Source: Bacteroidota bacterium
Lineage (GTDB): Bacteria > Bacteroidota > Bacteroidia > Flavobacteriales_F > PHOS-HE28
Direction: 5' to 3'
Length of the DNA stretch: 25,537 nt
Assembly: GCA_023412755.1 (NCBI GenBank)
Contig: JAEZCB010000049.1
Location: 1-25,537, forward strand
Under the pieces are notes generated by a model. That model worked only from the letters and a program-made list of their open reading frames with translations. It made no database searches and was not told where the DNA came from. A program made the position numbers and the translations under genes. Below, in pieces: positions 13,338 to 21,342 of the stretch; position 1 is the first letter of the stretch; each line of letters opens with the position of its first letter.

Positions 13338-14456
13338 TTGCAGGCAGGCCGAACCATTGACCCAACGTATCAGCATCGGTTCCGGCCGGTGGTGATCTGG
13401 TTGCTAACTGGATGCGTTCTGATCGCGTTCATGGTGGCCATCGGTGGTATCACCAGGCTTACGGGTAGTGGCCTCAGCATCACGGAGTGGAAACCGATCA
13501 TGGGCGCACTGCCGCCGATGAATGAAGCCGAATGGCAGGAGGCATTCGCCAAATACAAAAGGATCCCTGAGTACACACTGAAGAACCAGCATATGGATCT
13601 CGCTGGATTCAAGGAGATCTTTTTTTGGGAATACCTGCACCGCAATTGGGGCCGGTTCATGGGCCTCGTATTCATCATCCCATTCGTGATCTTCTGGCGG
13701 AAGGGTCTGTTGAAAGGGTGGTTGTTGAAGCGCACATGGGCCATTCTGATCAGTGGCGGTGCTGTAGGAGCACTGGGTTGGTTCATGGTGGCCAGTGGTC
13801 TGCAGGATAGACCGGATGTGAGTCATTTCAGGCTGGCCATACACCTTTGCGCTGCATTCGCCGTATTCGCATTGGTGCTTTGGACGATACTCGATCTACG
13901 GCAAGGCCGAAGATGCTTCCGCGGCAATGGGCGACTCGCCGGAAGGCTGGCCAGGCCCCTGTTGGTCCTGCTGTTGCTCCAGATCATCTGGGGCGCATTC
14001 ACCGCAGGAATGGACGCAGGTATGATCTACAACACATGGCCCCTGATGAATGGCGAATTCATGCCCGGGAACGTCACTGCTTTCGGCGATCATTGGACGA
14101 ATTTCACCGATCACCGTGATGGTGTGCAGTTCATCCATAGGAACCTGGCATGGATCGTCGCCATTGGCTTTATCTCCTTCGCGATCGGTTTCCGTGGGGA
14201 TGAAGGGCTGGAAGGAGGTGGATGGCAACTGCTGATCATCGGGGTCACACTGCAATTCCTGCTGGGTGTTCTTACGCTGCTCACCCAGGTGGATATCGCG
14301 TTGGGTGTGGCGCACCAGATGGGCGCCCTCCTACTGCTCACGGTCCTGATCATGGTGCTTCATCGCACCGGTAGGAGCATCGGGACGGCATCCGAACACA
14401 GTGTGCGTGCATCGCCGGCCAGATCGTACGCCATCCGCGGCTCTGTTAGAGGCTGA
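13338..14456 (+). CDS. ctaA: Heme A synthase, COX15/CtaA family
   Basis: A 372-residue protein with eight predicted membrane segments that oxidises the heme O methyl group to make heme A for cytochrome c oxidase. GGITRLTGSGLSITEWKPI follows helix 1, and the four conserved heme histidines are present: His101 (WEYLHRNW), His169 (RLAIHL), His267 (QFIHRNLA) and His326 (GVAHQMGA). Like the COX15 type it has EW rather than the cysteine pair of Bacillus CtaA in the first loop. The start is uncertain. TTG 13338 is the first usable start after an in-frame stop (13320). The nearby ATG at 13328 is out of frame and would need a one-base change to be used; GTG 13389 would shorten the N-terminus. Confidence 0.93.
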   Translation: MQAGRTIDPTYQHRFRPVVIWLLTGCVLIAFMVAIGGITRLTGSGLSITEWKPIMGALPPMNEAEWQEAFAKYKRIPEYTLKNQHMDLAGFKEIFFWEYLHRNWGRFMGLVFIIPFVIFWRKGLLKGWLLKRTWAILISGGAVGALGWFMVASGLQDRPDVSHFRLAIHLCAAFAVFALVLWTILDLRQGRRCFRGNGRLAGRLARPLLVLLLLQIIWGAFTAGMDAGMIYNTWPLMNGEFMPGNVTAFGDHWTNFTDHRDGVQFIHRNLAWIVAIGFISFAIGFRGDEGLEGGGWQLLIIGVTLQFLLGVLTLLTQVDIALGVAHQMGALLLLTVLIMVLHRTGRSIGTASEHSVRASPARSYAIRGSVRG

Positions 14457-14468
14457 AGCTGTTGATCT

Positions 14469-15041
14469 TCAACGCCACTCGAGCGTGCCTGCGAAATGGG
14501 TCATATCCTCCCGTATGCGTTCGGTCACTGGCGCAAGTGAATCCGCATTTGGCCGTACGTCGAAATAGAGCGATCCATAGAGGAAGTTATCCGTGCTGTC
14601 CGTAAGATAGAAGACCATCGGACTCGCCACGTCGCCTTCCACATGGTACATGTTGCCGAAGACCCTTGCGTTCGGGCGAATGACCGGTGTGCGCACGATG
14701 CGGGCGGCCTTTGTCTCATGGGTGCCCCGGAATGTATGTGCGTCCCCGATCAGGTGCATCAACCTGCCTTCAACCGGTGTCCAAGTAAGGTGTATGGTGG
14801 CGCGTTGCCCGCCAAAGCGCAGATCATACCAATGCGTGCCTTCAGCCTCGCGCCGTTTGGCCATGCGGGCATAGCCAGGGATCTCCGCGGCCATCACGGC
14901 CGGATCTTCCCATGCCACATACTTCTGCTCCGGCAGGTCGATACGGAAATATCCGCGCGGCTTTGGCACGTGATCATCGCCACCGCAACCTGCCGCCAAT
15001 GGGATGATCAGCATGGCCAGGATCTTAAACTTCGGCCTCAT
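14469..15041 (-). CDS. gldD: Gliding motility lipoprotein GldD
   Basis: A 190-residue lipoprotein with signal MRPKFKILAMLIIPLAAGC (acylated Cys19). Hallmarks of GldD are PKPRGYFRIDLPEQKY after the signal, ATIHLTWTPVEGRL in the middle, and VEGDVASPMVFYLTDSTDNF plus LYGSLYFDVRPNADSL in the C-terminal half. In Flavobacterium johnsoniae gldD is required for gliding and is linked to type IX secretion, although its exact role is unclear. The start overlaps the 3' end of gldE by 17 bases. It converges on heme A synthase with only 12 bases between stops, where a small GTTGA-TCT-TCAAC inverted repeat lies. Confidence 0.93.
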   Translation of the reverse strand: MRPKFKILAMLIIPLAAGCGGDDHVPKPRGYFRIDLPEQKYVAWEDPAVMAAEIPGYARMAKRREAEGTHWYDLRFGGQRATIHLTWTPVEGRLMHLIGDAHTFRGTHETKAARIVRTPVIRPNARVFGNMYHVEGDVASPMVFYLTDSTDNFLYGSLYFDVRPNADSLAPVTERIREDMTHFAGTLEWR

Positions 15042-16356
15042 CCCTAACCACCACCTTCACGCGGCGTATCCGTTTGTTGTCCGATGATTCCACCACGAAG
15101 GTGTAGTTCTGCAGGTCCACCTTTTCCCCCTTTCTCGGGATCCTGCCTGTTAGCTCCAGGACGAAGCCGCCGAGTGTTCCGCTATCTCCCCGGTGCTCCT
15201 CGAACAGCTGGCCCTCCACACCGAGGATCCTATAGACATCGGTAAGCGGTACCTTGCCTTCGAACACCCACGTGCGATCATCGAGCTTGCTGTAGATGAG
15301 GTCCTCATCATCATACTCATCCGTAATGTCGCCCACGATCTCTTCGATCACATCTTCCAAAGTGATGATGCCGCTGGTACCGCCGTACTCATCCACCACC
15401 ACCGCGAGATGGACCTTCTCATCCTGGAATTCCTTCAGCAGATCATCCAGCTTCTTGCTCTCGGGAACGAAATAGGGTTCGCGTAACAGGGAATGCCATT
15501 CATGATCTTCCTTGTTGATGTGCGGAAGCACATCCTTGATGTATAGAACACCGATCACGCGATCCAAGGTCTCATCGTAGACCGGCACCCGGGAGAAACC
15601 ACTCTCTACGATCTCTGCCAGCAATTCTTTGAAAGTGATGCCCTTTTCGAATGCGACCACCTCCGTGCGTGGCCGCATGATCTGCCGCACATCGATGTTG
15701 CCGAATTTCACTATGCCGCGTAGGATCCGCTGCTCTTCATCGGTGGTACTGGCATCCTGGGTCAATTCCAAGGCATGCCCCAAAGAATCAACCGAGATCA
15801 TTTGTGAATTCCGCTTTCGATAGCGCTTCTCCAGAAAGCTGGTGCTGCGCACCATTGGAGCGCTGATAGGCGAGAACACCGTGCGCAATACGAGCAGCGG
15901 ACCCGCCATCAGTTGTGCCACGCGCATGGGGTTGGTGGTGGCGTAGACCTTGGGCACCACCTCCCCGACCAGCAGGATAATGAATGTTACGGCCAGCACT
16001 TGAACTACGAAGAGCAAATGCTCCGGCATACTTTCCAGATCCAGCATGCTGCCCAGGGCGAATGCGGAAAGGATGATGATGCCCACATTCACAAAGTTGT
16101 TCGCGATCAAGATGGTCGCCAGCAGGCGGCGTGGCTTCGCCAACAGGTCCAACACACGCTGGCCGCTACGACCACCGCGCTCTTTGAGGTCCCGCAATTG
16201 TGTGGGCGAAAGCGAGAACAGGGCCACTTCACTTGCGCTCATCGCGGCCGATGCCAAGAGCAGTGCACAGATCAACAACACCACCACCACGGTGGTGGGA
16301 TCCAGGGGCCGGAGGTAAAGTGCGGCTAAAGCAGGATATGCGGACGGAGGCTCCAA
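15025..16356 (-). CDS. gldE: Gliding motility-associated protein GldE (CNNM/CBS/CorC family)
   Basis: A 443-residue membrane protein: a DUF21/CNNM domain with about four membrane segments (residues 20-160), a CBS pair containing FSRVPVYDETLDRVIGVLYI and DEYGGTSGIITLEDVIEEIV, and a C-terminal CorC/HlyC domain with GGFVLELTGRIPRKGE. The order ssb-gldE-gldD identifies it as GldE rather than a general HlyC-type transporter. GldE assists gldD function in gliding organisms; related CNNM proteins transport Mg2+. The only start after an in-frame stop is TTG 16356, 31 bases after the ssb stop. No separate promoter is seen, so it is probably transcribed with ssb. Confidence 0.92.
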   Translation of the reverse strand: MEPPSAYPALAALYLRPLDPTTVVVVLLICALLLASAAMSASEVALFSLSPTQLRDLKERGGRSGQRVLDLLAKPRRLLATILIANNFVNVGIIILSAFALGSMLDLESMPEHLLFVVQVLAVTFIILLVGEVVPKVYATTNPMRVAQLMAGPLLVLRTVFSPISAPMVRSTSFLEKRYRKRNSQMISVDSLGHALELTQDASTTDEEQRILRGIVKFGNIDVRQIMRPRTEVVAFEKGITFKELLAEIVESGFSRVPVYDETLDRVIGVLYIKDVLPHINKEDHEWHSLLREPYFVPESKKLDDLLKEFQDEKVHLAVVVDEYGGTSGIITLEDVIEEIVGDITDEYDDEDLIYSKLDDRTWVFEGKVPLTDVYRILGVEGQLFEEHRGDSGTLGGFVLELTGRIPRKGEKVDLQNYTFVVESSDNKRIRRVKVVVRDEAEV

Positions 16357-16387
16357 TCGGGCGATCTAGGTGGAACAAGTGGACGCC

Positions 16388-16864
16388 TTAGAAGGGCAGG
16401 TCGTCCATCTCATCATCGCCTGTCGCGGCGGAAGTGCTGCTCATGCTGGCGTGCTGGGCCGTACCGGCCGAACTGGTCATGGTGGCGGCACGTTGCGGCG
16501 CATGGGCCACGGGACCCGGACCTTCAACACTTGCACGGTCCAGCATGGTCATTTCATCCGCCACCACCTCTGTGGTATACCGTGTCTGGCCATCCTTATC
16601 CTGCCACTGGCGGGTGCGCAACTTTCCCTCAATGTACACCTTGCTCCCTTTGCGCAGGTATTTCTCTGTGATCTCGGCAAGTCCACGCCACAGAACCACA
16701 TTGTGCCATTCGGTCTGTTCGCGGCGCTCCCCGGTCTGTCTGTCCTTGAAGGTCTCGCTGGTGGCAATTCTGATGTTGGCCACAGGCGTGCCATTTGGAA
16801 GATGCCTTACCTCGGGGTCGGCACCCAGGTTGCCGATCAGGATCACTTTATTAACTCCGGCCAT
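16388..16864 (-). CDS. ssb: Single-stranded DNA-binding protein
   Basis: A 158-residue SSB. The OB fold runs from VNKVILIGNLGADPEVR (4-20) through EWHNVVLWRGLAEITEKYL and KGSKVYIEGKLRTRQWQDKD to about residue 105. A flexible Ser/Ala/Thr-rich linker follows, then the acidic tip DDEMDDLPF that binds partner repair and replication proteins. ATG 16864 is chosen; an upstream in-frame ATG at 16894 falls inside the promoter box and would add a non-family N-terminus. Its neighbours downstream are gldE and gldD, the usual flavobacterial order. Confidence 0.96.
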   Translation of the reverse strand: MAGVNKVILIGNLGADPEVRHLPNGTPVANIRIATSETFKDRQTGERREQTEWHNVVLWRGLAEITEKYLRKGSKVYIEGKLRTRQWQDKDGQTRYTTEVVADEMTMLDRASVEGPGPVAHAPQRAATMTSSAGTAQHASMSSTSAATGDDEMDDLPF

Positions 16865-16891
16865 TGTCGGATACGTGGTTCTATTGTCCTT

Positions 16892-16899
16892 CAAAGATA
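16892..16899 (-). promoter_or_regulatory. Bacteroidota -7 promoter element for ssb-gldE-gldD
   Basis: On the minus strand this reads TATCTTTG, a full match to TAnnTTTG, ending 27 bases before the ssb ATG at 16864. It decides against the longer ssb reading frame that would start within the box. It is the only clear promoter for the three-gene minus-strand unit. Confidence 0.6.
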
Positions 16900-17030
16900 G
16901 TAAGTGGCGCGACGTGGATGATGCTACCCCTTTCCTGATAAGATCATCCGGCTCATTCAGCCCGATCAGTTATGGGAATGCAGACAAGCACTAGATATTC
17001 GACGAACTAATGCTTTTTGCCGACGAATTG

Positions 17031-17060
17031 TTGACAATTATAGACGGCTGATCTACTTTG
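17031..17060 (+). promoter_or_regulatory. Probable promoter of the secreted Ig-repeat protein gene
   Basis: TTG (start of TTGACA, 17031-17036) is followed after 20 bases by TACTTTG (17054-17060), a -7 box with a one-base-shorter spacer, then 22 bases to the ATG. The TTG spacing fits the flavobacterial -33/-7 arrangement. The region is visibly more AT-rich than its surroundings. Confidence 0.5.
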
Positions 17061-17082
17061 GCGCACAATTAACACCACCGTC

Positions 17083-19887
17083 ATGCTGAGAACCATTACC
17101 CTGAGTATCGTAATTGCTACGGCTGTCCTGGGTGTCCGGGCGCAAGTGACCATTGGCGCAGCTGAAATGCCTCATGCCGGCGATGAGTTGTTCCGCACAC
17201 GCGCCACCTTGAATCCATTCATAAACTACTGGAGCAGCGGCCCGGACCATACTTGGAATTTTGGGGATCTGGCGGCCGCATCACAGGATGGCACTGAATA
17301 TCAGACGGTGGGTTCCACCAACCTTGTCTATCAGCTTGCCTATGCGGACATTTTCTTCAACCCGAACCGCGCGAACCATGCAACCTCCGGGGTGGACATC
17401 CCTTTCAATGAGCTGCTGCCCATTGAAGAGCCGTACACCTTCTATTACCGCAGTAACAATGTGTACAAGAAGGTGGGTTATGGTGCGGAAGTATCCGGCA
17501 TCCCGGTGCCCATCATCTTTGAGAATCACGACGTGATCTATCCATTGCCGCTCACCTATGGCATGGATGGCCATTCCTCCTATTCATCCTACAACATCGA
17601 TGTGCCAACCCTGGCGTACTACGGATATCAGCAGGTGCGCCACTTATGGGTGGATGGCTGGGGGCATATAACCACTCCCGCGGGCGGGTTCGAGGCATTG
17701 CGTGTGGTGACCCGGGTGGAGGCGCGGGATTCCATCCAGGTGGATCAGCTTAGCCTTGGATTCGGCATAGACCGGCCCACCGTGCATGAATACAAGTGGC
17801 TTGCACCAGGCATTCGCGTACCTGTGCTACAGATAAATACGGTCACCCTCCTGGGTATCGAAATGGTCACGGAGATCCATTTCTACGATGCCGAGCGGAG
17901 CCTGCAGGTGGCCGAGCCATTGGCAGCCACCCTTTGCCCAGGCGATCAGGTGGAAGTTCCGTATGCTGCCACGGGCGTTTTCAACCCGGGTGGTTTCCTT
18001 CAGAACGCGAATGTGTTCCGCGCCCAGCTTTCCAATGCGAATGGAGATTTTTCCAACCCGGTGAATATCGGGCAAGTGACCAGCACGGGTTCCGGCACGA
18101 TCACTGCCACCATCCCCATGAATACTTTGGCTGGCAACGGTTACCGGATCCGCGTGATCGCAACGAATCCTTCCTTCACGGGAACGGACAATGGGATGGA
18201 TATCGTGATCGGTGCACCACCAATGGCACAGATTGTCAGCAACGGTCTGGCGTTTTGTGAAGGGGGCTCCGTTATGCTGGAAGCCATGGAGGTGCCTGGA
18301 GCCACCTACCAATGGATGCAGGATGGTGAGGATATGACCGGTGCTGATGGATCCGGATTGATGGTGACCGAACCGGGGGATTACAGCGTTCGGGTCACGA
18401 ATAGCTGCGGGGAGCAAACATCGGCCGCCGTTACCGTGGAAATGAATGAAGCACCTGCGCATGAGATAGCGGAGGACATGCTGGTATCCTGCAATGGTGC
18501 TCAGGTGATGATCACTGCGGTGAACACTACGGACCTTACGGCTCTGGCCTACACATGGTATATGGATGGCAGCATGATCGATGGCGAAGAGAGTGCTGTA
18601 CTGGAAACGGCTGCTTCTGGCGAGTATCATTTGGTGGTGACAGAGGTCAACAGCGGCTGCACCCATGCTACAGGAACTATATCCGTGATCGCGGACAATG
18701 CGGTGGTCGCTAACGTGGAAGCCCTTTCCGCCACCACTTTCTGTAATGGTGGTTCCGTGGATCTGTTGGCAACCGGTGCCGAGGGTGCGGACCATGATTG
18801 GTACTTGGATGGTCTGCCGATCGATGGCGCCGACGCTGCGACGTACACCGCTTCCGCATCGGGTGCCTATACTGTGATCACCACCAGCGAATGGGGCTGT
18901 ATTTCCGCCCACTCCGAGGCCGTTGAAGTGGTTGTGAACATGGTGCCTGAAGCTGCCTTGGTGGAAGCGAATGGCCCGGTGGTGTTCTGTGAGGGCGGTT
19001 CCGTTACGCTCAGCGCCCAGGCCAATGATGGTCTTACATATACATGGTCGCTTGATGGGGTGGTGCTGGAAGGTGAGGTGAATGCTGAATTGACGGCCAC
19101 ACTCAGCGGCACCTATGCGGTGGTGGTGGCCAACGGTGAATGTGCGGCCGCCGTTTCCAACAGCATTGAGGTGAATGTGTATGAAGTACCGGAGATGCCA
19201 GCGATCACAGTGGATGGAAACACCATGTTCTGTGAAGGAGGTCAGGTGCTACTGAGCATCGATGCCGAGGGCATGATGGTGCAATGGATCATGGACGGTG
19301 GGCCAATAGCTGATGCGGAGGCGGAGACCTTCATCGCCACGGCCAGCGGCACCTATTCCGTGATCGTGGAAAGCATGGGTGGCTGCCTGGCAGAAGCGGC
19401 CGATCCTGTTGTGGTGGAGGTTACCCCCATGCCAGCCACACCGGCCATAACCCTTCAGGATGACATGCTCGTTACCGATGCTGTGGGAGACATTCAATGG
19501 TTCCTGAACGGCGAGCCCATCGATGGAGCGAATGAAGCAAGCCTGCTTCCGGCGCAGAACGGACTCTATACGGTGATCACGAGCGTGAATGGTTGCGAGA
19601 GCATTTCGGAGCCCTATCCGTTGATCAACGTGGGTATCCACGAGATCACTGGAATGGATGTGCGGGTATATCCAAATCCCACCCAGGGATCAGTAATGGT
19701 GGAACTGGCGGAGGTTCGGCCTGGAATGCACTATCGGATGACAGATGCTGCCGGCAGGTTGGTCCTTCAAGGAGCTGTCCTCGGCAACAGGATGCAGTTG
19801 GATCTGCAGGAGCAAATGCCAGGCATGTACATGCTAATGATCTCCGATGACATGAGTGGTCAGGTGCTGCGGATCATCCGTAACTGA
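17083..19887 (+). CDS. T9SS-exported surface protein with Ig-like repeats
   Basis: A 934-residue secreted protein. A signal peptide (MLRTITLSIVIATAVLGVRA) is followed by a roughly 250-residue N-terminal region of unknown function, also found in other Bacteroidota secreted proteins by my recollection. Next comes a domain with LCPGDQVEVPYAATGVF and NGYRIRVIATNPSFTG (about 285-385). About six Ig-like repeats of about 80 residues follow (from about 391 to 850), most opening with FCEGGSV or FCNGGSV and containing Y.W..DG....G.......SG.Y.V. The last 80 residues are a type A T9SS sorting domain: VRVYPNPTQGSVMVEL, DAAGRLVLQG and PGMYMLMI. It is presumably anchored to or released from the cell surface; adhesion is a guess. 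It stands alone between mutY and ssb, on the opposite strand to both. Confidence 0.9.
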   Translation: MLRTITLSIVIATAVLGVRAQVTIGAAEMPHAGDELFRTRATLNPFINYWSSGPDHTWNFGDLAAASQDGTEYQTVGSTNLVYQLAYADIFFNPNRANHATSGVDIPFNELLPIEEPYTFYYRSNNVYKKVGYGAEVSGIPVPIIFENHDVIYPLPLTYGMDGHSSYSSYNIDVPTLAYYGYQQVRHLWVDGWGHITTPAGGFEALRVVTRVEARDSIQVDQLSLGFGIDRPTVHEYKWLAPGIRVPVLQINTVTLLGIEMVTEIHFYDAERSLQVAEPLAATLCPGDQVEVPYAATGVFNPGGFLQNANVFRAQLSNANGDFSNPVNIGQVTSTGSGTITATIPMNTLAGNGYRIRVIATNPSFTGTDNGMDIVIGAPPMAQIVSNGLAFCEGGSVMLEAMEVPGATYQWMQDGEDMTGADGSGLMVTEPGDYSVRVTNSCGEQTSAAVTVEMNEAPAHEIAEDMLVSCNGAQVMITAVNTTDLTALAYTWYMDGSMIDGEESAVLETAASGEYHLVVTEVNSGCTHATGTISVIADNAVVANVEALSATTFCNGGSVDLLATGAEGADHDWYLDGLPIDGADAATYTASASGAYTVITTSEWGCISAHSEAVEVVVNMVPEAALVEANGPVVFCEGGSVTLSAQANDGLTYTWSLDGVVLEGEVNAELTATLSGTYAVVVANGECAAAVSNSIEVNVYEVPEMPAITVDGNTMFCEGGQVLLSIDAEGMMVQWIMDGGPIADAEAETFIATASGTYSVIVESMGGCLAEAADPVVVEVTPMPATPAITLQDDMLVTDAVGDIQWFLNGEPIDGANEASLLPAQNGLYTVITSVNGCESISEPYPLINVGIHEITGMDVRVYPNPTQGSVMVELAEVRPGMHYRMTDAAGRLVLQGAVLGNRMQLDLQEQMPGMYMLMISDDMSGQVLRIIRN
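18253..19620 (+). repeat. Tandem Ig-like repeat region, about six units of ~240 bases
   Basis: Units open at about residues 391, 469, 553, 635, 716 and 787 of the secreted protein, giving a period near 80 residues. Each of the first five begins with F/S-C-x-G-G/A and contains W-x-x-D-G and G-x-Y motifs. The sixth lacks the opening cysteine. DNA identity is local only (for example around TTCTGTGA and the following GG-rich bases), so the array is old rather than freshly duplicated. Confidence 0.7.
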
Positions 19888-19904
19888 TCAGGAAGGAAAT
19901 AGGG

Positions 19905-19933
19905 AGGCCCTTCGGTCATGGACTGAAGGGCCT
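19905..19933. terminator. Bidirectional intrinsic terminator
   Basis: A 13-bp stem, AGGCCCTTCGGTC (19905-19917) with GACTGAAGGGCCT (19921-19933), one G-T wobble and an ATG loop, lies between the convergent stops of the Ig-repeat gene and mutY. Pyrimidine-rich CTTCTATTC follows on the plus strand and CCCTATTTCC on the minus strand, so it can end transcription from both sides. Confidence 0.85.
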
Positions 19934-19936
19934 CTT

Positions 19937-20968
19937 CTATTCAACAAGCATCACTTTCGCTAGCCAGCGCTCGATCAGCCGCGGCACAGCATATCGATCC
20001 GATCGATCAGGATCCACCCATACCCAATCCGCGGGTGCGGATCCAGCCTGTGCCAATTGCCCCTCCCACAGCTTCGCTTCGATCCTTTGGTGCGAGAGCA
20101 GGTGCACCACCGGTCCCTCAAGTAGGCGGGGAGCTTCAATAGGAAGACCTTGGGAGCGAAAGCGCTTCATTTCCTGCGGAGTTTCGATCAAGGGCAGTTC
20201 ATATAAGCCTTGCCAGATGTCCTTCGCGGTCCGTTTACGCAGGTAAATACCACCACTGTGCGATATGAGAAGGTAGTTGAAATGACGCTTCCGCACTTTC
20301 GCCTTTCCCATCTTCACAGGCAGATCCTGCATTCGGGGATCCCGATACGCTATACAATGTGGGGAGAGGGGGCAAACCGTGCATCGGGGCATTCTGGGCA
20401 GGCATACCGTGGCCCCCAGTTCCATCATTGCTTGGTTGTGGTCCCCAGGCCGTTGCGGATCAAGCAGTTGCTGGGCAAGCATCTTGAACTCCTTGCGGCC
20501 CTGTTGGGTGTCGATAGGCGTGGCCGAACCATAAAGCCGGGCCAGCACGCGGTACACATTCCCATCCACCACAGCCTCAGGCATACCGTAGGCAATGGAA
20601 GCTATCGCTGCTGCGGTATAGTCGCCTACCCCCTTCAACGAACGCAATATTTCGGGCTGCGCCGGAAAAACGCCATCATGCTGCTCCACCACCTGTTGCG
20701 CCGCTTGACGCAGGTTCCGGGCTCTGGAATAGTAGCCGAGCCCCTGCCAAAGGCGGAGTACCTCATCCTCAGATGCTTGTGCAAGCTGGTGCACCGTGGG
20801 AAAGCGCTCGGAAAATCGCCTCCAATAGGCCAGGCCCTGGTCCACCCGCGTCTGCTGCAGGATCACTTCGCTAAGCCAGATCAAGTAGGCATCGCGGGTA
20901 TGGCGCCAGGGCAGATCACGTTTGTTGCAAGCATACCAATGTGCCAGCGTGGATGAAACTGTTGACAT
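19937..20968 (-). CDS. mutY: A/G-specific adenine DNA glycosylase MutY
   Basis: A 343-residue base-excision repair enzyme that removes adenine mispaired with 8-oxoguanine. The catalytic Glu34 is in SEVILQQTRVDQ, the helix-hairpin-helix is LKGVGDYTAAAIASIAYG (111-128), and the key Asp135 is in AVVDGNVYRVLARL. The 4Fe-4S cluster ligands are Cys189, Cys196, Cys199 and Cys205, with the classical C-x6-C-x2-C-x5-C spacing. The C-terminal NUDIX-like 8-oxoG-recognition domain covers about 225-340. ATG 20968 is used; an upstream ATG (20998) would start before the promoter box and adds a tail unlike the family. It is divergent from HU. Confidence 0.95.
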   Translation of the reverse strand: MSTVSSTLAHWYACNKRDLPWRHTRDAYLIWLSEVILQQTRVDQGLAYWRRFSERFPTVHQLAQASEDEVLRLWQGLGYYSRARNLRQAAQQVVEQHDGVFPAQPEILRSLKGVGDYTAAAIASIAYGMPEAVVDGNVYRVLARLYGSATPIDTQQGRKEFKMLAQQLLDPQRPGDHNQAMMELGATVCLPRMPRCTVCPLSPHCIAYRDPRMQDLPVKMGKAKVRKRHFNYLLISHSGGIYLRKRTAKDIWQGLYELPLIETPQEMKRFRSQGLPIEAPRLLEGPVVHLLSHQRIEAKLWEGQLAQAGSAPADWVWVDPDRSDRYAVPRLIERWLAKVMLVE

Positions 20969-20974
20969 ACAGTG

Positions 20975-20982
20975 CAAAGATG
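20975..20982 (-). promoter_or_regulatory. Probable -7 promoter element for mutY
   Basis: On the minus strand this reads CATCTTTG, seven of eight matches to TAnnTTTG, and ends 6 bases before the mutY ATG. It predicts a leaderless mutY message. It is 25 bases from the opposing HU box, so the two form a compact divergent promoter. Confidence 0.4.
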
Positions 20983-21007
20983 CGTTGGACGATCCCATAA
21001 AAACCGC

Positions 21008-21015
21008 TATCTTCG
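21008..21015 (+). promoter_or_regulatory. Probable -7 promoter element for the HU-TPR-rng unit
   Basis: TATCTTCG differs from TAnnTTTG only in one T-to-C change and is followed by the same CGGC bases as the boxes at 810 and 13295. It ends 21 bases before the HU ATG. No competing start lies between them. Confidence 0.45.
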
Positions 21016-21036
21016 CGGCCCCAAACTTTCAAAGGG

Positions 21037-21342
21037 ATGACGAAGGCGGAATTGGTCAGCTTGATAGCGAAGCGCACCGGCGTGGAACGTCAAGCGGTAT
21101 TGACCACTGTGGAGGCGTTTATGGAAGAAGTGAAGAACAGCCTGGAAAAAGGTGAGAATGTGCACCTTAGGGGGTTCGGGAGTTTCGTGGTGAAGCACAG
21201 GGCACAGAAGACCGGAAGGATCCTGGCGCGCAACACCACTATCATCATCCCGGCGCATGATGTGCCGGCGTTCAAGCCTGCCGACACTTTTGTCGACAAG
21301 GTGAAGAACAGGAACGGTGCGGGTACCGCGCCGCAGCAGTAA
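21037..21342 (+). CDS. HU family nucleoid-associated DNA-binding protein
   Basis: A 101-residue HU/IHF protein. TKAELVSLIAKRTGV forms the N-terminal helix, GENVHLRGFGSFVVKHR is the central signature strand pair, and the DNA-binding arm includes the Bacteroidota form TGRILARNTTIIIPAHDV followed by PAFKPADTF. A short GAGTAPQQ tail extends past the fold. It bends and compacts DNA in the nucleoid. The stop overlaps the next start codon by one base (TAATG), so it is the first gene of a coupled unit with the TPR protein. The arrangement mutY-HU-RNase G is common in Flavobacteria. Confidence 0.95.
   Translation: MTKAELVSLIAKRTGVERQAVLTTVEAFMEEVKNSLEKGENVHLRGFGSFVVKHRAQKTGRILARNTTIIIPAHDVPAFKPADTFVDKVKNRNGAGTAPQQ

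Noticed and set aside
13328..13360. ATG at 13328 as the start of heme A synthase
   Set aside because: It is out of frame with the gene and meets a stop after ten codons; used only as an alternative if the sequence has a one-base error.
17827..18912. 361-codon minus-strand frame inside the Ig-repeat gene
   Set aside because: It is the antisense of regular repeats, which keeps it free of stops; it has no signal peptide or domain.
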